Positions 13,526 to 25,296 of a DNA stretch of 64,000 nucleotides are shown in pieces. The DNA is from Ooceraea biroi. Taxonomy: Eukaryota; Arthropoda; Insecta; Hymenoptera; Formicidae. The number at the start of each line of letters is the position of its first letter. The stretch's first letter is position 1. The stretch is taken from positions 4,682,874 through 4,746,873 of the forward strand of contig NC_039512.1 in assembly GCF_003672135.1 (NCBI RefSeq), given 5' to 3'. The notes under the pieces were generated by a model. The model worked only from the letters and a program-made list of their open reading frames with translations, was not told the origin of the DNA and did no database searches. The position numbers were made by a program, and so were the translations under genes.

Positions 13526-13719
13526 CGTTCGAAACTATTGTTACTGCCAGCAACTAGAAACAAAATGCTATCATTTCGTGTATTCAGAAATTGAAAATCT
13601 TGAAAGTAATGGGCAGAGTTCACACGTTTCCGCTCACCATTTTCAAGATTTTCAAGTTCTGAATACACAAAATAGTATTTCGTTTATAATTGTTTGTAGT
13701 AATAATAGTTTTTTAAACG
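13526..13719. repeat. Diverged foldback repeat, about 85-bp arms
   Basis: The left arm (about 13526-13610) and right arm (about 13634-13719) are imperfect inverted copies around a short spacer; both carry GTGTATTCAGAA followed by an AAAATCTTGAAA block when read inward. A further inverted match to the left arm, TAGTAACAATAGTTTCG, lies near 13463. Both strands therefore carry small ORFs that begin with similar residues (MYSELENLE and MYSEIENLE); these are by-products of the palindrome. It is probably the remnant of a foldback mobile element. No target duplication was identified. Confidence 0.65.
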
Positions 13720-14957
13720 TACAGAATAGGCATAGCTCACAATCGATCTATTCGCATTTGGCATTGGTTGCGGATAACCCGTCACTGTTTAACAGCTTGC
13801 CTAATGGAAATGATCATAATTGTTATTCCTGGCATCGTAAAGTGAATTATTGAATTTATAAAGACAGTAATTAATCAATCTTTCATCTTGATCATGTACG
13901 ATTTCGTTTTCCTTATATCTGCATTGCACATGCATAATGCCTCAATACGGAGAATCGTAGCTATTGCAAATTAGTACAAACTAACTAATCTGTAATTTAA
14001 TTTATTACCGCATTACTCTTTTTATATCTGCAATGAGATGGACATGACATAAATAAGAACGCAAAAGTTTCTTATTACAATAAAATTTAGATAACTAATT
14101 TTCCGCTGTTTCTTCTGTGCTTAGTAAACATAGCGATATTAATACGAATAAAATTAATATTTCAAATTAAGCTATACATATATATCGCATAAAACTACAA
14201 ACATTTGAAAAATACTGTGATATAAGATATTTTCACATTTTATTTTACTTTATTTTTACGATAATAATTGTGAAATAATATAAGATGCAGAAGGAAATTA
14301 TATTATTTCTAGAATTATATTATTACTACAACTACTATTATATTATTTCTTCATCTCTTAATATACATGACCAACCGATTCTCGCTAATCATACCGGAAA
14401 TTACTCATGGGTAACTTGTTACGAAAGAAAGATAGAAAGATAAATTACAAAATTTAATATGACTTACTTTACTATTATTATATATCAACGTTTAATAACA
14501 ATTTTACTAATACATTTAAAATTTAAATGTTTTTTAAACATTAAAGGTCTATTCATCTCATATTTAAGATCTCATACTAAAATTCTATTTAAATAAAACT
14601 TACTTAAAATTTTAATCAACAAATGCAATTTTCTAAAACTTATTTCGTGGAAATTTTCTCATTGTTGTTAATTCACTGTCAATAATTCCGCTAGGGAAAA
14701 ATGAATTTCCAATTTGTTAGAATATATTATTCACAGAGAAAGAGATTGTTGAAATCAACGTCAATAAATAACATAAAAGAATAACATAACAATTTGTGGT
14801 CTACACAATGTATACTAAAAGCATCATTTCATGATATTAGCAGTATTAACATAAAAAAATTAAATTAATATCACAAGTTATCGTGTAGTATTCTCAGATA
14901 AACTCTATCAGTTTGACCGCATTTTCCGCAATTCTCATTGTGGGTATGCTGATATAA

Positions 14958-15500
14958 TTGTCAGATTATAATGTGGCAAACGCGCCAAATCTGCTTCGCA
15001 ACTGCCGGAATACATTTACTAAACAGTTCTCACTAATACATTGCGTTACATGCGTGTCAGTCACCATAAAAAAGCGGCACGAAAAAGCTGTCTATCTTAA
15101 TTGCGCACTCAACCATGGATCCATCCGTCGGGCAAACGTGACATCCGAAACAGTCGTCGCTTGCTTTTATTACAACACGTTCGACTAGTGGTACTCCAGA
15201 AACTACTACAGAAACTCCTGCACTTCCTGAAACGCAAAGGATCAACCGACCGGACGTCTCAGCGTCGTCGAGAAGTCACCGGAAACTTGAAAACTCTATC
15301 TGGTCCCAAGTGCCCTGGGAAGGACTTGCGTAAAAGGCGAACGGGCGGACTGAGGAGAGAAGCGACAAAGCAAATCGCCGCTTCAACAAAGCAAAACCCA
15401 GCTTCTGCTTGGAAGCACTGAAAGTATGGTGAGAGTGTTTTCTTCTTTCATTTAAAGAGTCGACTGAAGTCGAATACGCTCGTGATCGAAAATTCATTCT
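14958..15500 (+). other. Unexplained GC-richer block, possible decayed gene fragment
   Basis: This stretch stands out from the AT-rich surroundings. One plus frame around 15140-15310 reads a Thr/Pro-rich, mucin-like segment (TTRSTSGTPETTTETPALPE) with stops on either side, and the same frame stays coding-like with interruptions to about 15530. Another plus frame gives a 106-residue ORF from 15101 that is rich in Arg and Lys. No domain was recognised. It may be a broken gene, an old transposon fragment, or part of the untranslated 5' end of the gene at 15853. Confidence 0.2.
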
Positions 15501-15852
15501 GAAATGTTCATCCTGCGCGATTTTCACGTTTTAATTATATTATTCTATATTTAATAAAAAGAAGCAAGTATTGATTTAGAAATGTTATTCGATTTGATGT
15601 TATTTGAGACCAATAAACCAACAATCGGGATTTTCGTAAATCGTTCCAAGATTTTTGCAAGTTTCGCGTTGCACAAAGCATGATTTATGTGAAATGTTAC
15701 ACCGTCTATCTCAGGGATCGGCAAAAGGCTGAAATTGGGCACGGGCAGTGCCCACTTGCTGATAAAATTAACATTTCTGCCTGTCTGATTTCAGTGTGAG
15801 CATAGCAGTGCGAGCCGGCAGTGAAATTTTATTAATAGTGCGTACGCTGAAT

Positions 15853-17199
15853 ATGGGAGCGACCCTACTCGCTGTAATACTCACGGCGGTATTGTCCGCA
15901 TCTGCGAGTAACATCAGCGAACAATGCCAAGTTCACAATGAAAGGAGGATTACGTGTAGTTGCATCGGAAACGAGGTATTGACTAAATGCCTCCACATGA
16001 AATCGCGATAAACTGCATTCACCGCCTTCCGCTTCCGCTCATGCAATGTTTGTATATGAATCTTGAAATAGGTCGTCAAACTTTTTGCAGTTGCATTTTT
16101 CATAGACTTATGTATTAAATATATTCTAATTTTGTCGTTTCTCCGCAAAAATATCGAGAGATCAATAGTTTATAGACTTGAAAATGGTTTTAGTAATGAA
16201 ACGAATAAACGTTATAATTTGTCCGATTTTAAATACGGAATTCGAAATTTCTTAATATCATGTAATTTTTTTTATTTATTAAGTGTCCAACGTATTTGAC
16301 TAGATTTCTTTTTCCAGGAGCTTTTTCTGCCAGAAAATTACAATTACACGCGTATTACCAACGTATCTGTCACAGGATGCATTAGAGCAAACTTCCATTA
16401 CAACAGTTTATGGAAAGCGAGCAACATCGAGGAGATAATCATCCAAAATATCGAGGATTACTTGGACTTCGATGTCTCCATTGAATCGAACAATATGAAA
16501 CTGCTCAAACTCTCGAACATCGGCCGGATACCGCTCATCGCGAGTCACACATTCACGAACCTGAAGACCATCGACACGTTTACGATCGAGAACGCGCTCA
16601 TCGAGAACTTCGAGGAGGACTTCAATTTCGTCAACGTGTCGCACTTCATTCTAACGAACGTTGTCATCAAGCATATAAACAAGCTCAACTTCTCTGAGAA
16701 GAGCACGACGTTGCGTATCGTGAACAGCAAGTTTCGCAACGTCACTTCGTTCCTGAACTTCGCCAACTTCCGAAACGTCGACATCATCGATTCCATGTTG
16801 GAGCTGTACACGCCAGGTGTGGTGTCCATCCAAGGCGACACCACCGTGGTGAGAAACAGTTCCTTTTCAAACGTGAGCATGAGCCTGGTCGCTGCGGAGT
16901 CCATCACGATAAGTGGCATCTGTGCGGATGGCAAGAGCACCCTGAGGGTCTTGTCCAAGTCCATCAACAGTACCAACAATAGAATGCCGAACGAAATCAC
17001 GTACCGCAACGATAATCAACCGAAAGTTCTGATAAAGAAGAACAACATAGTTTGCAAAGCAGGTAATTGCGATTGTCCAAAGAGTAGCGGGCAGGCTCAA
17101 TCACGGACGATCGTGTTAACGCTCATTGTCGGATGTCTATTAACAGCGTCACTATCGAGAAGCTTCTTTTACTTGTTTTATGATTATAATATATTATAA
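15853..17199 (+). CDS. Secreted or membrane-anchored glycoprotein with leucine-rich-like repeats
   Basis: Two coding exons, 15853-15975 and 16318-17199, join in phase 0 (gag|gtattg; tttccag|gag) to give 334 residues. Residues 1-18 form a signal peptide ending near ASAS. A Cys cluster (C25, C35, C37, C62) resembles an LRR N-terminal cap. Residues about 80-250 show a loose 22-24-residue periodicity of hydrophobic positions with conserved Asn, like degenerate leucine-rich or beta-solenoid repeats. A second Cys group (VCKAGNCDCPK) sits near residue 290, and residues about 305-321 are a hydrophobic segment that may be a membrane span or GPI signal. At least eight N-glycosylation sequons (such as NIS, NVT, NFS, NSS) support an extracellular location. 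A poly(A) signal follows at 17268. The family was not recognised beyond this and no function is assigned. Confidence 0.75.
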
Positions 17200-17267
17200 A
17201 ATGTAAAACGCGCTGTGAAACTTGTCAAGTCCGATTGGATAGAATCGACTTAAGATCGCAAGATAGT

Positions 17268-17273
17268 AATAAA
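17268..17273 (+). terminator. Poly(A) signal AATAAA for the surface-protein gene
   Basis: Canonical AATAAA 68 bases after the stop codon of the upstream gene. Confidence 0.65.
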
Positions 17274-17366
17274 GAACGGAAGAGTATCATCGCACGAAAA
17301 ATTTAGGAATAGATCTATGTTGAAATATAAGATACACATAGACGTATTAGAAAATTACAAAACTCT

Positions 17367-17372
17367 TTTATT
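17367..17372 (-). terminator. Poly(A) signal AATAAA for the SSX2IP-like gene
   Basis: Canonical AATAAA on the minus strand, 217 bases past the SSX2IP-like stop. It faces the plus-strand signal at 17268 from 93 bases away, so the two convergent transcripts probably end next to each other or overlap. Confidence 0.6.
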
Positions 17373-17589
17373 TCATAGCAAAAAGTTCAAAAGATAAGAT
17401 CTCTGTACAAAATATCATATTATGTTCGTGAAAAATATAAAGAATATTCGATTTATAATAAATAATATTACATTGCAACTTCGTTCAACACTAGTTAAAT
17501 ACTACGAAACACAAATACATTTCAAGCGATTGTGCGCATTTTTCCCTCCAAAATTAAAAAAAAACAAATTATAAAGCTACATGTGATGT

Positions 17590-19082
17590 TCAAGTATCCA
17601 CGTTGGTCCACACTCCGGATGCTTCAATATGTAAATCAAATCCAATTTTATGTAACTCCAGGGTTTCCTTTAGTTTCTTTATTTCTTGCGCCATCTGCTT
17701 ATTGTCTTCCTCTAGATGATAAATAGTTTGGTTATACGAAGCTAATTCTTTCTCGTGATTCACGCTTTGCTTTTTCTGCAAAGCTTTGTCTCTTGAGACG
17801 AAGGTACCTACAAATGAAAGGTACACACGTATAATATTCTGTGCAGAACATATACAGGATATTTTCTGTAACTTTGTCGAGGTGGCGGAAGAAAGTACCT
17901 CGCTTCTCGAAATGCGTTTTGAAAAATATCTAAACTTTTACGAATCACATTAAAGAGCGAAATCTTCATGCATTGATTCAATTTCATCATTCATATTTGT
18001 ATAAGAATTGAGAAAATGGAAAACAAGACGTCAATGATGAAGCCATTGTGCCTCACAAAACGATTAAAGTTCAGAAAACATTCTGTATGATATGAATAAC
18101 CAGTTCCACGTAATAAAGTGAAAACTAAACACACATGCAGTTACAATTTGATAACTAGGCTACGTCAGTCTCAGAACATCACGTTTACTAACCAATAGAT
18201 TTTTGCAATTGTTCCTGAAGCTTTTGGCCATTCTGCATAATTCTTCTGACTTCATGTTCATGTTGAATGTCTTTGGATTGCGCTTGTTTTTTTAGTTTCC
18301 GTATCTACAAAATCAGACGTTTAAGGAGTTCTTATATCGTTCGAATTCTGCTTCTGTATACGTATTTTATTTAAATCAAACTACCTCTTCCTTCTCATGC
18401 TTCAAATCGCGTGATGCGTTGTCACATTGAACCTTAAGTCTCCTCTCTTTCTCCTGTGCCTCGCATAACACGTGTTCCTTCTTTTGCATGTCTTGCTTCA
18501 GTCGCTTTACATGATTCTAACGTATTTATAATATATTTAAAATTCAACTGTTGTGTAGCAATTTCTTCAGTAATATATTATTCTCGCACATACTTACTAT
18601 CTTTGTGCGGCATGAAATATTATGCGACATGTCTCATTACATACTCATTCTTTGCAGCAAAAGCCAACTCACCTTGAGATTAATGTTATCATTAACTGTT
18701 TTATGATTCAAGTCGGTCAATTCGTCATGTAATCTCATCAAGGATCTGTGTTTGTGTATCAAATTCCATGTAGCGTTTATCACTTTCACGGGTAGTTCTT
18801 TTAATGACTCTGAAGCGTCTAGGTCGCCACGTACAGTTATTGGTGAGATACCAAATGATTCGAATTCCTATTTGAAAAAGCTAGTTACCGATTAATATAT
18901 ACATACACTTGCGTCTAAATAAAATTGCTCTGCTTACGCTTTACCTCGTTCAATATATTTAAGGATTGCTCTAAATTGTTGTGAGTACAAAATATGTTCT
19001 CTTCATTACTGAAATTATTCCGTTCAGAAAAAATACTTCTTAGGTTCCCTTTTGGACGAGTACCGTTGGAGATTGCACTCAT
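17590..19082 (-). CDS. SSX2IP/ADIP-like coiled-coil protein (short form)
   Basis: Five exons join in phase: 18945-19082, 18673-18867, 18385-18516, 18193-18304 and 17590-17807, giving 264 residues. The start ATG at 19082 is followed by a short polar leader. Residues about 31-80 (FCTHNNLEQSLNILNEEFES, then FGI) match the conserved N-terminal block of afadin- and alpha-actinin-binding protein (SSX2IP/Msd1), where an FCTEEN-type motif precedes the GF segment. Residues about 85-255 are heptad-rich coiled coil (such as KERRLKVQC and HEKEEIRKLKKQ). Vertebrate family members act at adherens junctions and centriolar satellites to anchor microtubules. At 264 residues it is less than half the vertebrate length of about 600, so either the insect protein is short or alternative 3' exons were missed. 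Its 3' end faces the plus-strand surface-protein gene. Confidence 0.8.
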
Positions 19083-19680
19083 AGTTACCTATATTTATGT
19101 TCGCATTACTTATCTATTGAAAATTTCCTTTTTATACATCGGTTTTGTTAAGATTTATACTTGCACATATAATTTATACTAGCATTTCATTTTCTTTAAA
19201 TTATTTCTTTTTAAATTCCATTTTTTTCTCTCTCATTAAAATTCTTTAAATTAATTCTAATTATATTTTTTGGAAAATAGATAACTATGTTTTTACTATG
19301 TTTATATAGTAATAATATAACGTAAAGTATATTTACAAAATGTTGTTAAAATAAAAAAGATACAAAAGATGAATGGACAAAATGTATTTAATAATAAAAT
19401 AATAATATACTAATGGAAGAATGCTTCATTGCAATGCTTGATACATAATATTTATATGCATTGTTTTCAAGTAAATTATAACCAGAAAATAAATATTGTA
19501 TGTATTTATAGCATGCAAATTGTATGCAAATTAATGTTCTTTTGTCGCAATGAACTTTGCTGCAATATACTTATATGACAAAAATATTATTTTTATTCTC
19601 TTACAGTAATATCTATTTCTTCATTTTAGTTTAGTAGTATTATCAACTATTGTCTCTTAATATTCTTAAAATAGTTTTAT

Positions 19681-19820
19681 TCAACATTTATTACTTTATC
19701 TTTTATTCTTTTAAGTATCTTTTTCCTCAATCTCAATCATATACATTTATTCAACATTTCTTGCTTTATCTTTTATTCTTTTAAGTATCTTTTTCCTCAA
19801 TCTCAATCATATACATTTAT
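19681..19820. repeat. 70-bp tandem duplication
   Basis: Copies at 19681-19750 and 19751-19820 are nearly identical; only the first part of the unit differs by two bases. It is pyrimidine-rich on the plus strand and lies about 600 bases upstream of the SSX2IP-like start. Confidence 0.9.
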
Positions 19821-22070
19821 TATACATTCTGGATTAATTTATAAATCGCTGTTTATTTATGTATATGTTCAATCATCGAGATTAATTTCTTCTCGGTTGT
19901 GTTATAACCTCAATGTCTATCTTCCTATGATTTTTTGCTTCCAATGCTATCTTTGTCATTAATTTTATAATTGTAGGAAGAGAGAAAAATAATCTCTAAT
20001 TTATATTCTTACCTTTTTTTAACGTTCTTATTTGCACATAGTTCTACGGATATATCTTTGTTGCTTCTTTGGTTCTCGACGCACACTTAATATGTAACAA
20101 CTCTGTAGATACTAACCTAAACTTAACTCTCTCACAGAGAGTCCGCACTTATATATATATTGTGGATGGCTTCTTTTTTTACTTTCAGAGATACGTTATA
20201 TATGAACCACACACACATGATTATATGGTTAGAGAAAGACAAAGAGAGAGAGGAAGGAAGAAAGAGAGAAAGAGAAACCTTACGATAATTTTTGCAAAAG
20301 TATATTATATATATAATTCTTAATTGAAATTCTAGGTCTTGCAATAAATTATCAACAAGAATTTATATAAAATATCTAACTTTTAATGAGAGGAAGGTCT
20401 AATTCTTATTATTTTAATTGATTCAATAATTCAATAATTTTATAATTAAGAAATAAAGTTTGCATATTTAAAAAAAGTTTAAGATTACAATATATGATAT
20501 ATACGTAGGACATGGCTAATTGCAACAATTTAATTAAAAATATTAATTTATTACGTTATATATATTACGTGAGATTATTAATATTTCATATATGAATATT
20601 TATTATATAAATTATTAAATTATTAATATATATTAATAATTATAAATTATATAAATTATTAAAAATATTAAAATATTTAAAATAGATTAGCGCACATAAT
20701 AAACGCCGCAATAATTTTATGTTTAAAGTCTCTTACGGATCTTTATGTATATCAATGTTTTTCGTGTAATAGCTATTATTATGATAAGCTGTATAATATT
20801 TTTATTTTTGACGTATATTTTAGAAAAATAAATGCAAATTATATGTATTGTTGATTTATTAGTCACAATACAGACATTCTCATTAATACACATTAGTATA
20901 ATTATATTCTACCGATTAATAAGTTTTAATTTCGACGCTCATCTATTGATTTATTAGATATATATTTGAATAAATACATTATTGTCATTTACAAAAAGCA
21001 TAACCATATATACGTATTTTATGAATTATACGCACTTTCAAAATTACTTCTGTTATAATACTTTGGAACATTTTCTATAATTGCGATCGCAATGTATTAA
21101 ATTGCACGTCTAGATAAATTTATTAATATAATAATAATGTATAAATACTTTTTCTTGAAAAGAGAAGCTAAACCTCGCGCATTCATTCCTAAACTATTTC
21201 AGTGTGAACTAAAAATGCAATATTTTCGTTTTCTTAGAGAATATAAATTAGACATTTCGTTTTCTAAATTATAGGGGCTCTTGAATATTCCTCTCTCTTT
21301 ATCTCTCTCTCTCTCTCTCGCCCTTAAATCTTAATCAAACAATTGATTTAAAAAATCAATCTTACTTTATACATTTTTTATAATTAATACTTGGCATTAA
21401 TTTAATATAACTATGTTTAAACAATTTAATTAAATTAAATTTAATTAAATCAAAAGTTAAATGACTATCATTTAATCGTTTGAAATATAACTATATTACT
21501 TAAAACATACTGTAATAAATAAATAATTTCTACACATATACGCAGAGATACGTTGCCTAATCTTCCTACAAACACCTATTAAATTTTATATACTCATGTG
21601 TACTATTTATTATAAAAGTGTAACCATTAAATTTCGTCTAATCGCATCTCACAGAATACAATTGTTCTCTCTTAATGTAGATTAAAAATTGAATTTTTGT
21701 TAAACTAATGTCGATGGAAACTATTTAAGAACCATTATGGTAGCTTTTAATCCTTCGTATACTTGTTGACTTTTAAAATTAATTAAAACTTTTAAATTAT
21801 GTTAGTGAAACGTTTGAGACTATTATGAAGTATTAAGTAATCGATTATAACTGACAAAGATTATATTATACAAAAGCAGCTTTTTAAACAATAGCAGAAA
21901 AGCGATTAGGATTTGCTCGTTTACTGAAAAAGATCGAAGTACTCGAAAAGGTATCAGTGTCATTTTTAAATTACCCGCAATTAATTATAAGAATGCACAA
22001 TACTTTTTCGATTAAGCACGAACGTTTCATTGTCCATTAATCCTCTCCAATATTGTCTAACAAACTGTAA

Positions 22071-22280
22071 TCACAAACTGTAATTACTGTAATTTCAAAC
22101 TGAGCAAGTATATATTTATAATCTGAGCTATTTTAATAAATCACAAACTGTAATTACTGTAATTTCAAACTGAGCAAGTATATATTTATAATCTGAGCTA
22201 TTTTAATAAATCACAAACTGTAATTACTGTAATTTCAAACTGAGCAAGTATATATTTATAATCTGAGCTTAATAAATCGC
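22071..22280. repeat. 70-bp tandem repeat, three copies, downstream of oskar
   Basis: Copies begin at 22071, 22141 and 22211. The first two are identical and the third has a 4-base deletion and decays at its end. The array lies 350-560 bases past the oskar stop, so it may be inside the oskar 3' UTR. Confidence 0.95.
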
Positions 22281-22628
22281 AAATAAAAAACAGTTCTTTT
22301 TTAGTTTCTTTTTCGACAGATTTGAAGCTTACATCCATTTGTATTCGTGATACGCGAATAGATGATTTTCTAGTGGCCTCGCAAATTATTTCGAGATATA
22401 AATAATAAATAATGAAATCAAGTATGGTACATATGAACATGAAAGCATAGATTAAAATTGGTTACCGTATCGCATACCTAGTCGCGGAAGAAACAGGACG
22501 GCACACCACGAAAGTGCCTCGAAAAAGCGTTCTCCGTCACAAATGACGAATAAGCCACTTTGTGGTATACCATCCAGCTCCTTTCTCTATTTGCGCTCTA
22601 TATTCTATAACAGAAGATCCCTATTAGC

Positions 22629-25296
22629 TCATTGCATCGACGATGAGTTGGGACTTCTGCAGCGCTCCACGTCTTCTTCCTCGCAGATGAGATTCATAGC
22701 TCGTTTCCGTCCTTTGTTATTCCACAACACATAAGAATGTCTGGTACCAGATACTCTACGTGCTTGACTGAAAATAATTTATAAATTATTAGTTTTTATG
22801 TACATTACGTTAGATGCGTATACGATATATGACGATTTTATATTAAATTATTATTTATATTGTTATGTACAACAAGACAAATAAGTGTCGCAAAACTTTA
22901 GTGGATTAAATTACTCAAATCAAACTTACTCAAATTGCAGTAAAAGTAATGTTTACTTAAAATATCATAGAACAGGATCGAAAGATCCTTTACTTTATAG
23001 AAATTTAAATTATAAGGAATCGTTCATTTGTTAATACTTATAACTTTGACGTCTTGTGAGATTTTTATTGAAAGATATTAATCTCAAACTGGCAAATGAA
23101 TTCATGTGTGAAGAAAGATCAAAGTGAATCTGGGAACTGCATTATTTGATGTACTTACGTTTGGAACCAATCGTATTCTGTGGTGTATGTTTCATTGCAA
23201 AAGCTTTCGAACAAATCTACTACTGGATAGCTCTCGAAAGATGGATCCCTCCTAGATGCATCGTCGGCTAGAGATCTGATCCAATTGTTGAAACTGAATA
23301 GGGCTAGACTTTGACTTTTATGGGCACAAATGGCCACATTAGCCAAGGGCGGGATCGTGCAGATAGTGATGGCTGAGTTTGAGAGATGAAATTTGGACCG
23401 AAGGACTTGCAAGAGTTCCGTCATATCGTTTATCATCTCGTCGCATGTGGCATTCTGAAAGTTACCAATGTTTAATAAAAATCTGATAAAATTGCGTCTT
23501 TTATGTGCAAATAAATAATAAATATAAATAAGTAATAAACTTTCTCCTCAGAGCTTTTGTATATAATCTTCATCTAAGATTTATGTAACAAATTTGTGCA
23601 CAAGAAAATTAAATTTACTTACGTTGTAAATATCAGCTGAACCAAGCAAAATCATAACACGATTGGAAATGGTACTAATTTTCCTCAAAGCGCGAGTACA
23701 ATCGCTTATAGTCTGCCCGGAAACACATAAGCCACAATGCAGTGCTAAACTATCTATAAAATGTAATATGAACTTAAGTTATATAAAAAATAATTTTGGT
23801 TTATCTTATAATTTTTTCTCTCCCGCCTGATGCAAATATATCAGAAGTTAAGCTTTGTATTATTATGACTTTACAAAGCAGGATTAATATTAATAATAAT
23901 TTTAATTAAATGTGAAATATAGTTATAGTTTTTATATTTTTTAAAAGAATTACGACAGAATAACACGGATTTTTTCATAAAAATGGTACTTGCTGAAAAT
24001 TTTATAAAGAAAATTTATACTGTACCTCTGTACCTCCAAATGGGAAGATAAAGATTTCGTATCGCAAGTTGCAAGAAAAAGTCATCACCAATTAATTGTT
24101 GACCATTTGCGATAGGTTCATATATATTATTCTGGAAAATATTACACAGTTAAACGTTAATCTTTTAAGACAGTGTCCAAAATTTTATTCGAATTAAATA
24201 TTATATTTACCTCTCTTTTTACATCATTCGTTTCTATAACTATTGGATGATGATTTTCTTCATCTTTGTCAAACGAATTGTTATTCCACCAAACATTCTC
24301 TAAAATATATAATGAATTTTGATTTTTAGAATATAAAATTAATTATATACACAAGCAACAGTTTTAAATATGAATAAACATATGAGGAAATATAAAAACA
24401 GAAATATAAAATATATTACCATTGTTAAAGTTTTGTTTACGACGTTGATTAAGATTTTGAGTTCGTTTATTGGCACGATTGTAATTATATAGTGTCCTGT
24501 TGTTTTGCCTACGTTCATCCCTGTATTCGAAACTGTTTCTACGGCGCATAAATTGTTTATAATATTTATCCTGAAACAATATATCGCGATTATCATTAAT
24601 TTTTCTAATATACAGTATCGTTACACGCATCTATATACGTATGCGTGCGTAAAATCAAAATTGCCATCATAAGTGAACATACTCTTGTTTGTGAATAATC
24701 GACTCTTTGCTTGCATATGAGTTTGTTAAGATGGGAAATTTTCGAGTCCTTTATCGTTAATGTCTGTTCGCCAAATTTGTTCCAAGTTGTCTCCAAACCA
24801 TTTATAGTTCGCAAAAGTGCGCGAAGATTCGAGAATCCCAATCTACGATATGGGATAGGTTCTCCAACGAGATTTTGAAACTCATCTGCGTAAGCAATTT
24901 TTAACTTAGATTTACGTTTTCAATAGGCATAATGAGCTTTTAATCTGCGACTAATTTTTCGTAAAAATTGAATATCGTAAAAGACTTTTTTATTTGATTA
25001 TATAAAATTATGATATAATATGTAATAGTCATGTAAATCATATAGAATTTTAAATAATAAGAAATTTTTAATAATAATGTTATTATAATATATATCATAT
25101 ACTGTTTATTCAAAAATTGATTTGTTATATGAAATTAATCTGAATTATCTTTATTTATCAGTTATAAACATTTACAAATTCTAAGCAAAAGTAATTGCAA
25201 AAAGTAACGACACTTACCATTTAGATCCTCGATTGATACACCGCCTTTTTTCGAGATTATACATGATTTTATCAGTGCTACTGTTTCTTCCATCAT
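22629..25296 (-). CDS. osk: Oskar (LOTUS plus OSK domains), germ plasm organiser
   Basis: Eight exons join in phase with GT-AG borders: 25218-25296, 24683-24885, 24420-24570, 24211-24299, 24026-24131, 23623-23753, 23159-23454 and 22629-22767, giving 397 residues. A TGA sits directly before the start ATG, which fixes the N terminus. Residues about 1-95 are a LOTUS domain (EFQNLVGEPIPYRRLGFSNL). Residues about 95-175 are an Asn/Arg-rich linker. Residues about 185-385 are the SGNH-hydrolase-like OSK domain, with RDS at about 209-211, a GSADI block at about 247-251, and a YVLWNNKGRKR segment near the end. In Drosophila, Oskar nucleates germ plasm; LOTUS dimerises and stimulates Vasa, and OSK binds RNA. 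The order LOTUS then OSK is unique to Oskar. No N-terminal Long-Oskar extension is encoded, as expected outside drosophilids. Exon 5 has a duplicated donor (gtacag twice, 8 bases apart); the downstream one keeps phase. Confidence 0.93.

Larger units (their letters stand above)
11628..15794. other. Intergenic and 3' UTR region between the I-kappa-B-like and surface-protein genes
   Basis: After the stop at 11627 no further exon of the ankyrin gene was found. The first canonical AATAAA on the plus strand that I noticed is at 13400-13405, and ATTAAA occurs near 13325, so the 3' UTR may be as long as about 1.7 kb. The rest is AT-rich and contains a foldback repeat (13526-13719) and an unexplained GC-richer block (about 14958-15500). 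A polypyrimidine-AG acceptor ends at 15794 and probably starts the first coding exon of the next gene. Confidence 0.4.
19083..22628. other. AT-rich intergenic region between the SSX2IP-like gene and oskar
   Basis: No coding exon was recognised. The region must hold the SSX2IP-like promoter (low-coordinate side) and the oskar 3' UTR (high-coordinate side). It contains two unrelated 70-bp tandem repeats (19681-19820 and 22071-22280), a short CT run near 21300 and long AT-only stretches around 20500-20660. Confidence 0.5.

Noticed and set aside
13420..13853. Pair of similar ORFs beginning MYSE on opposite strands
   Set aside because: They result from the imperfect palindrome at 13526-13719.
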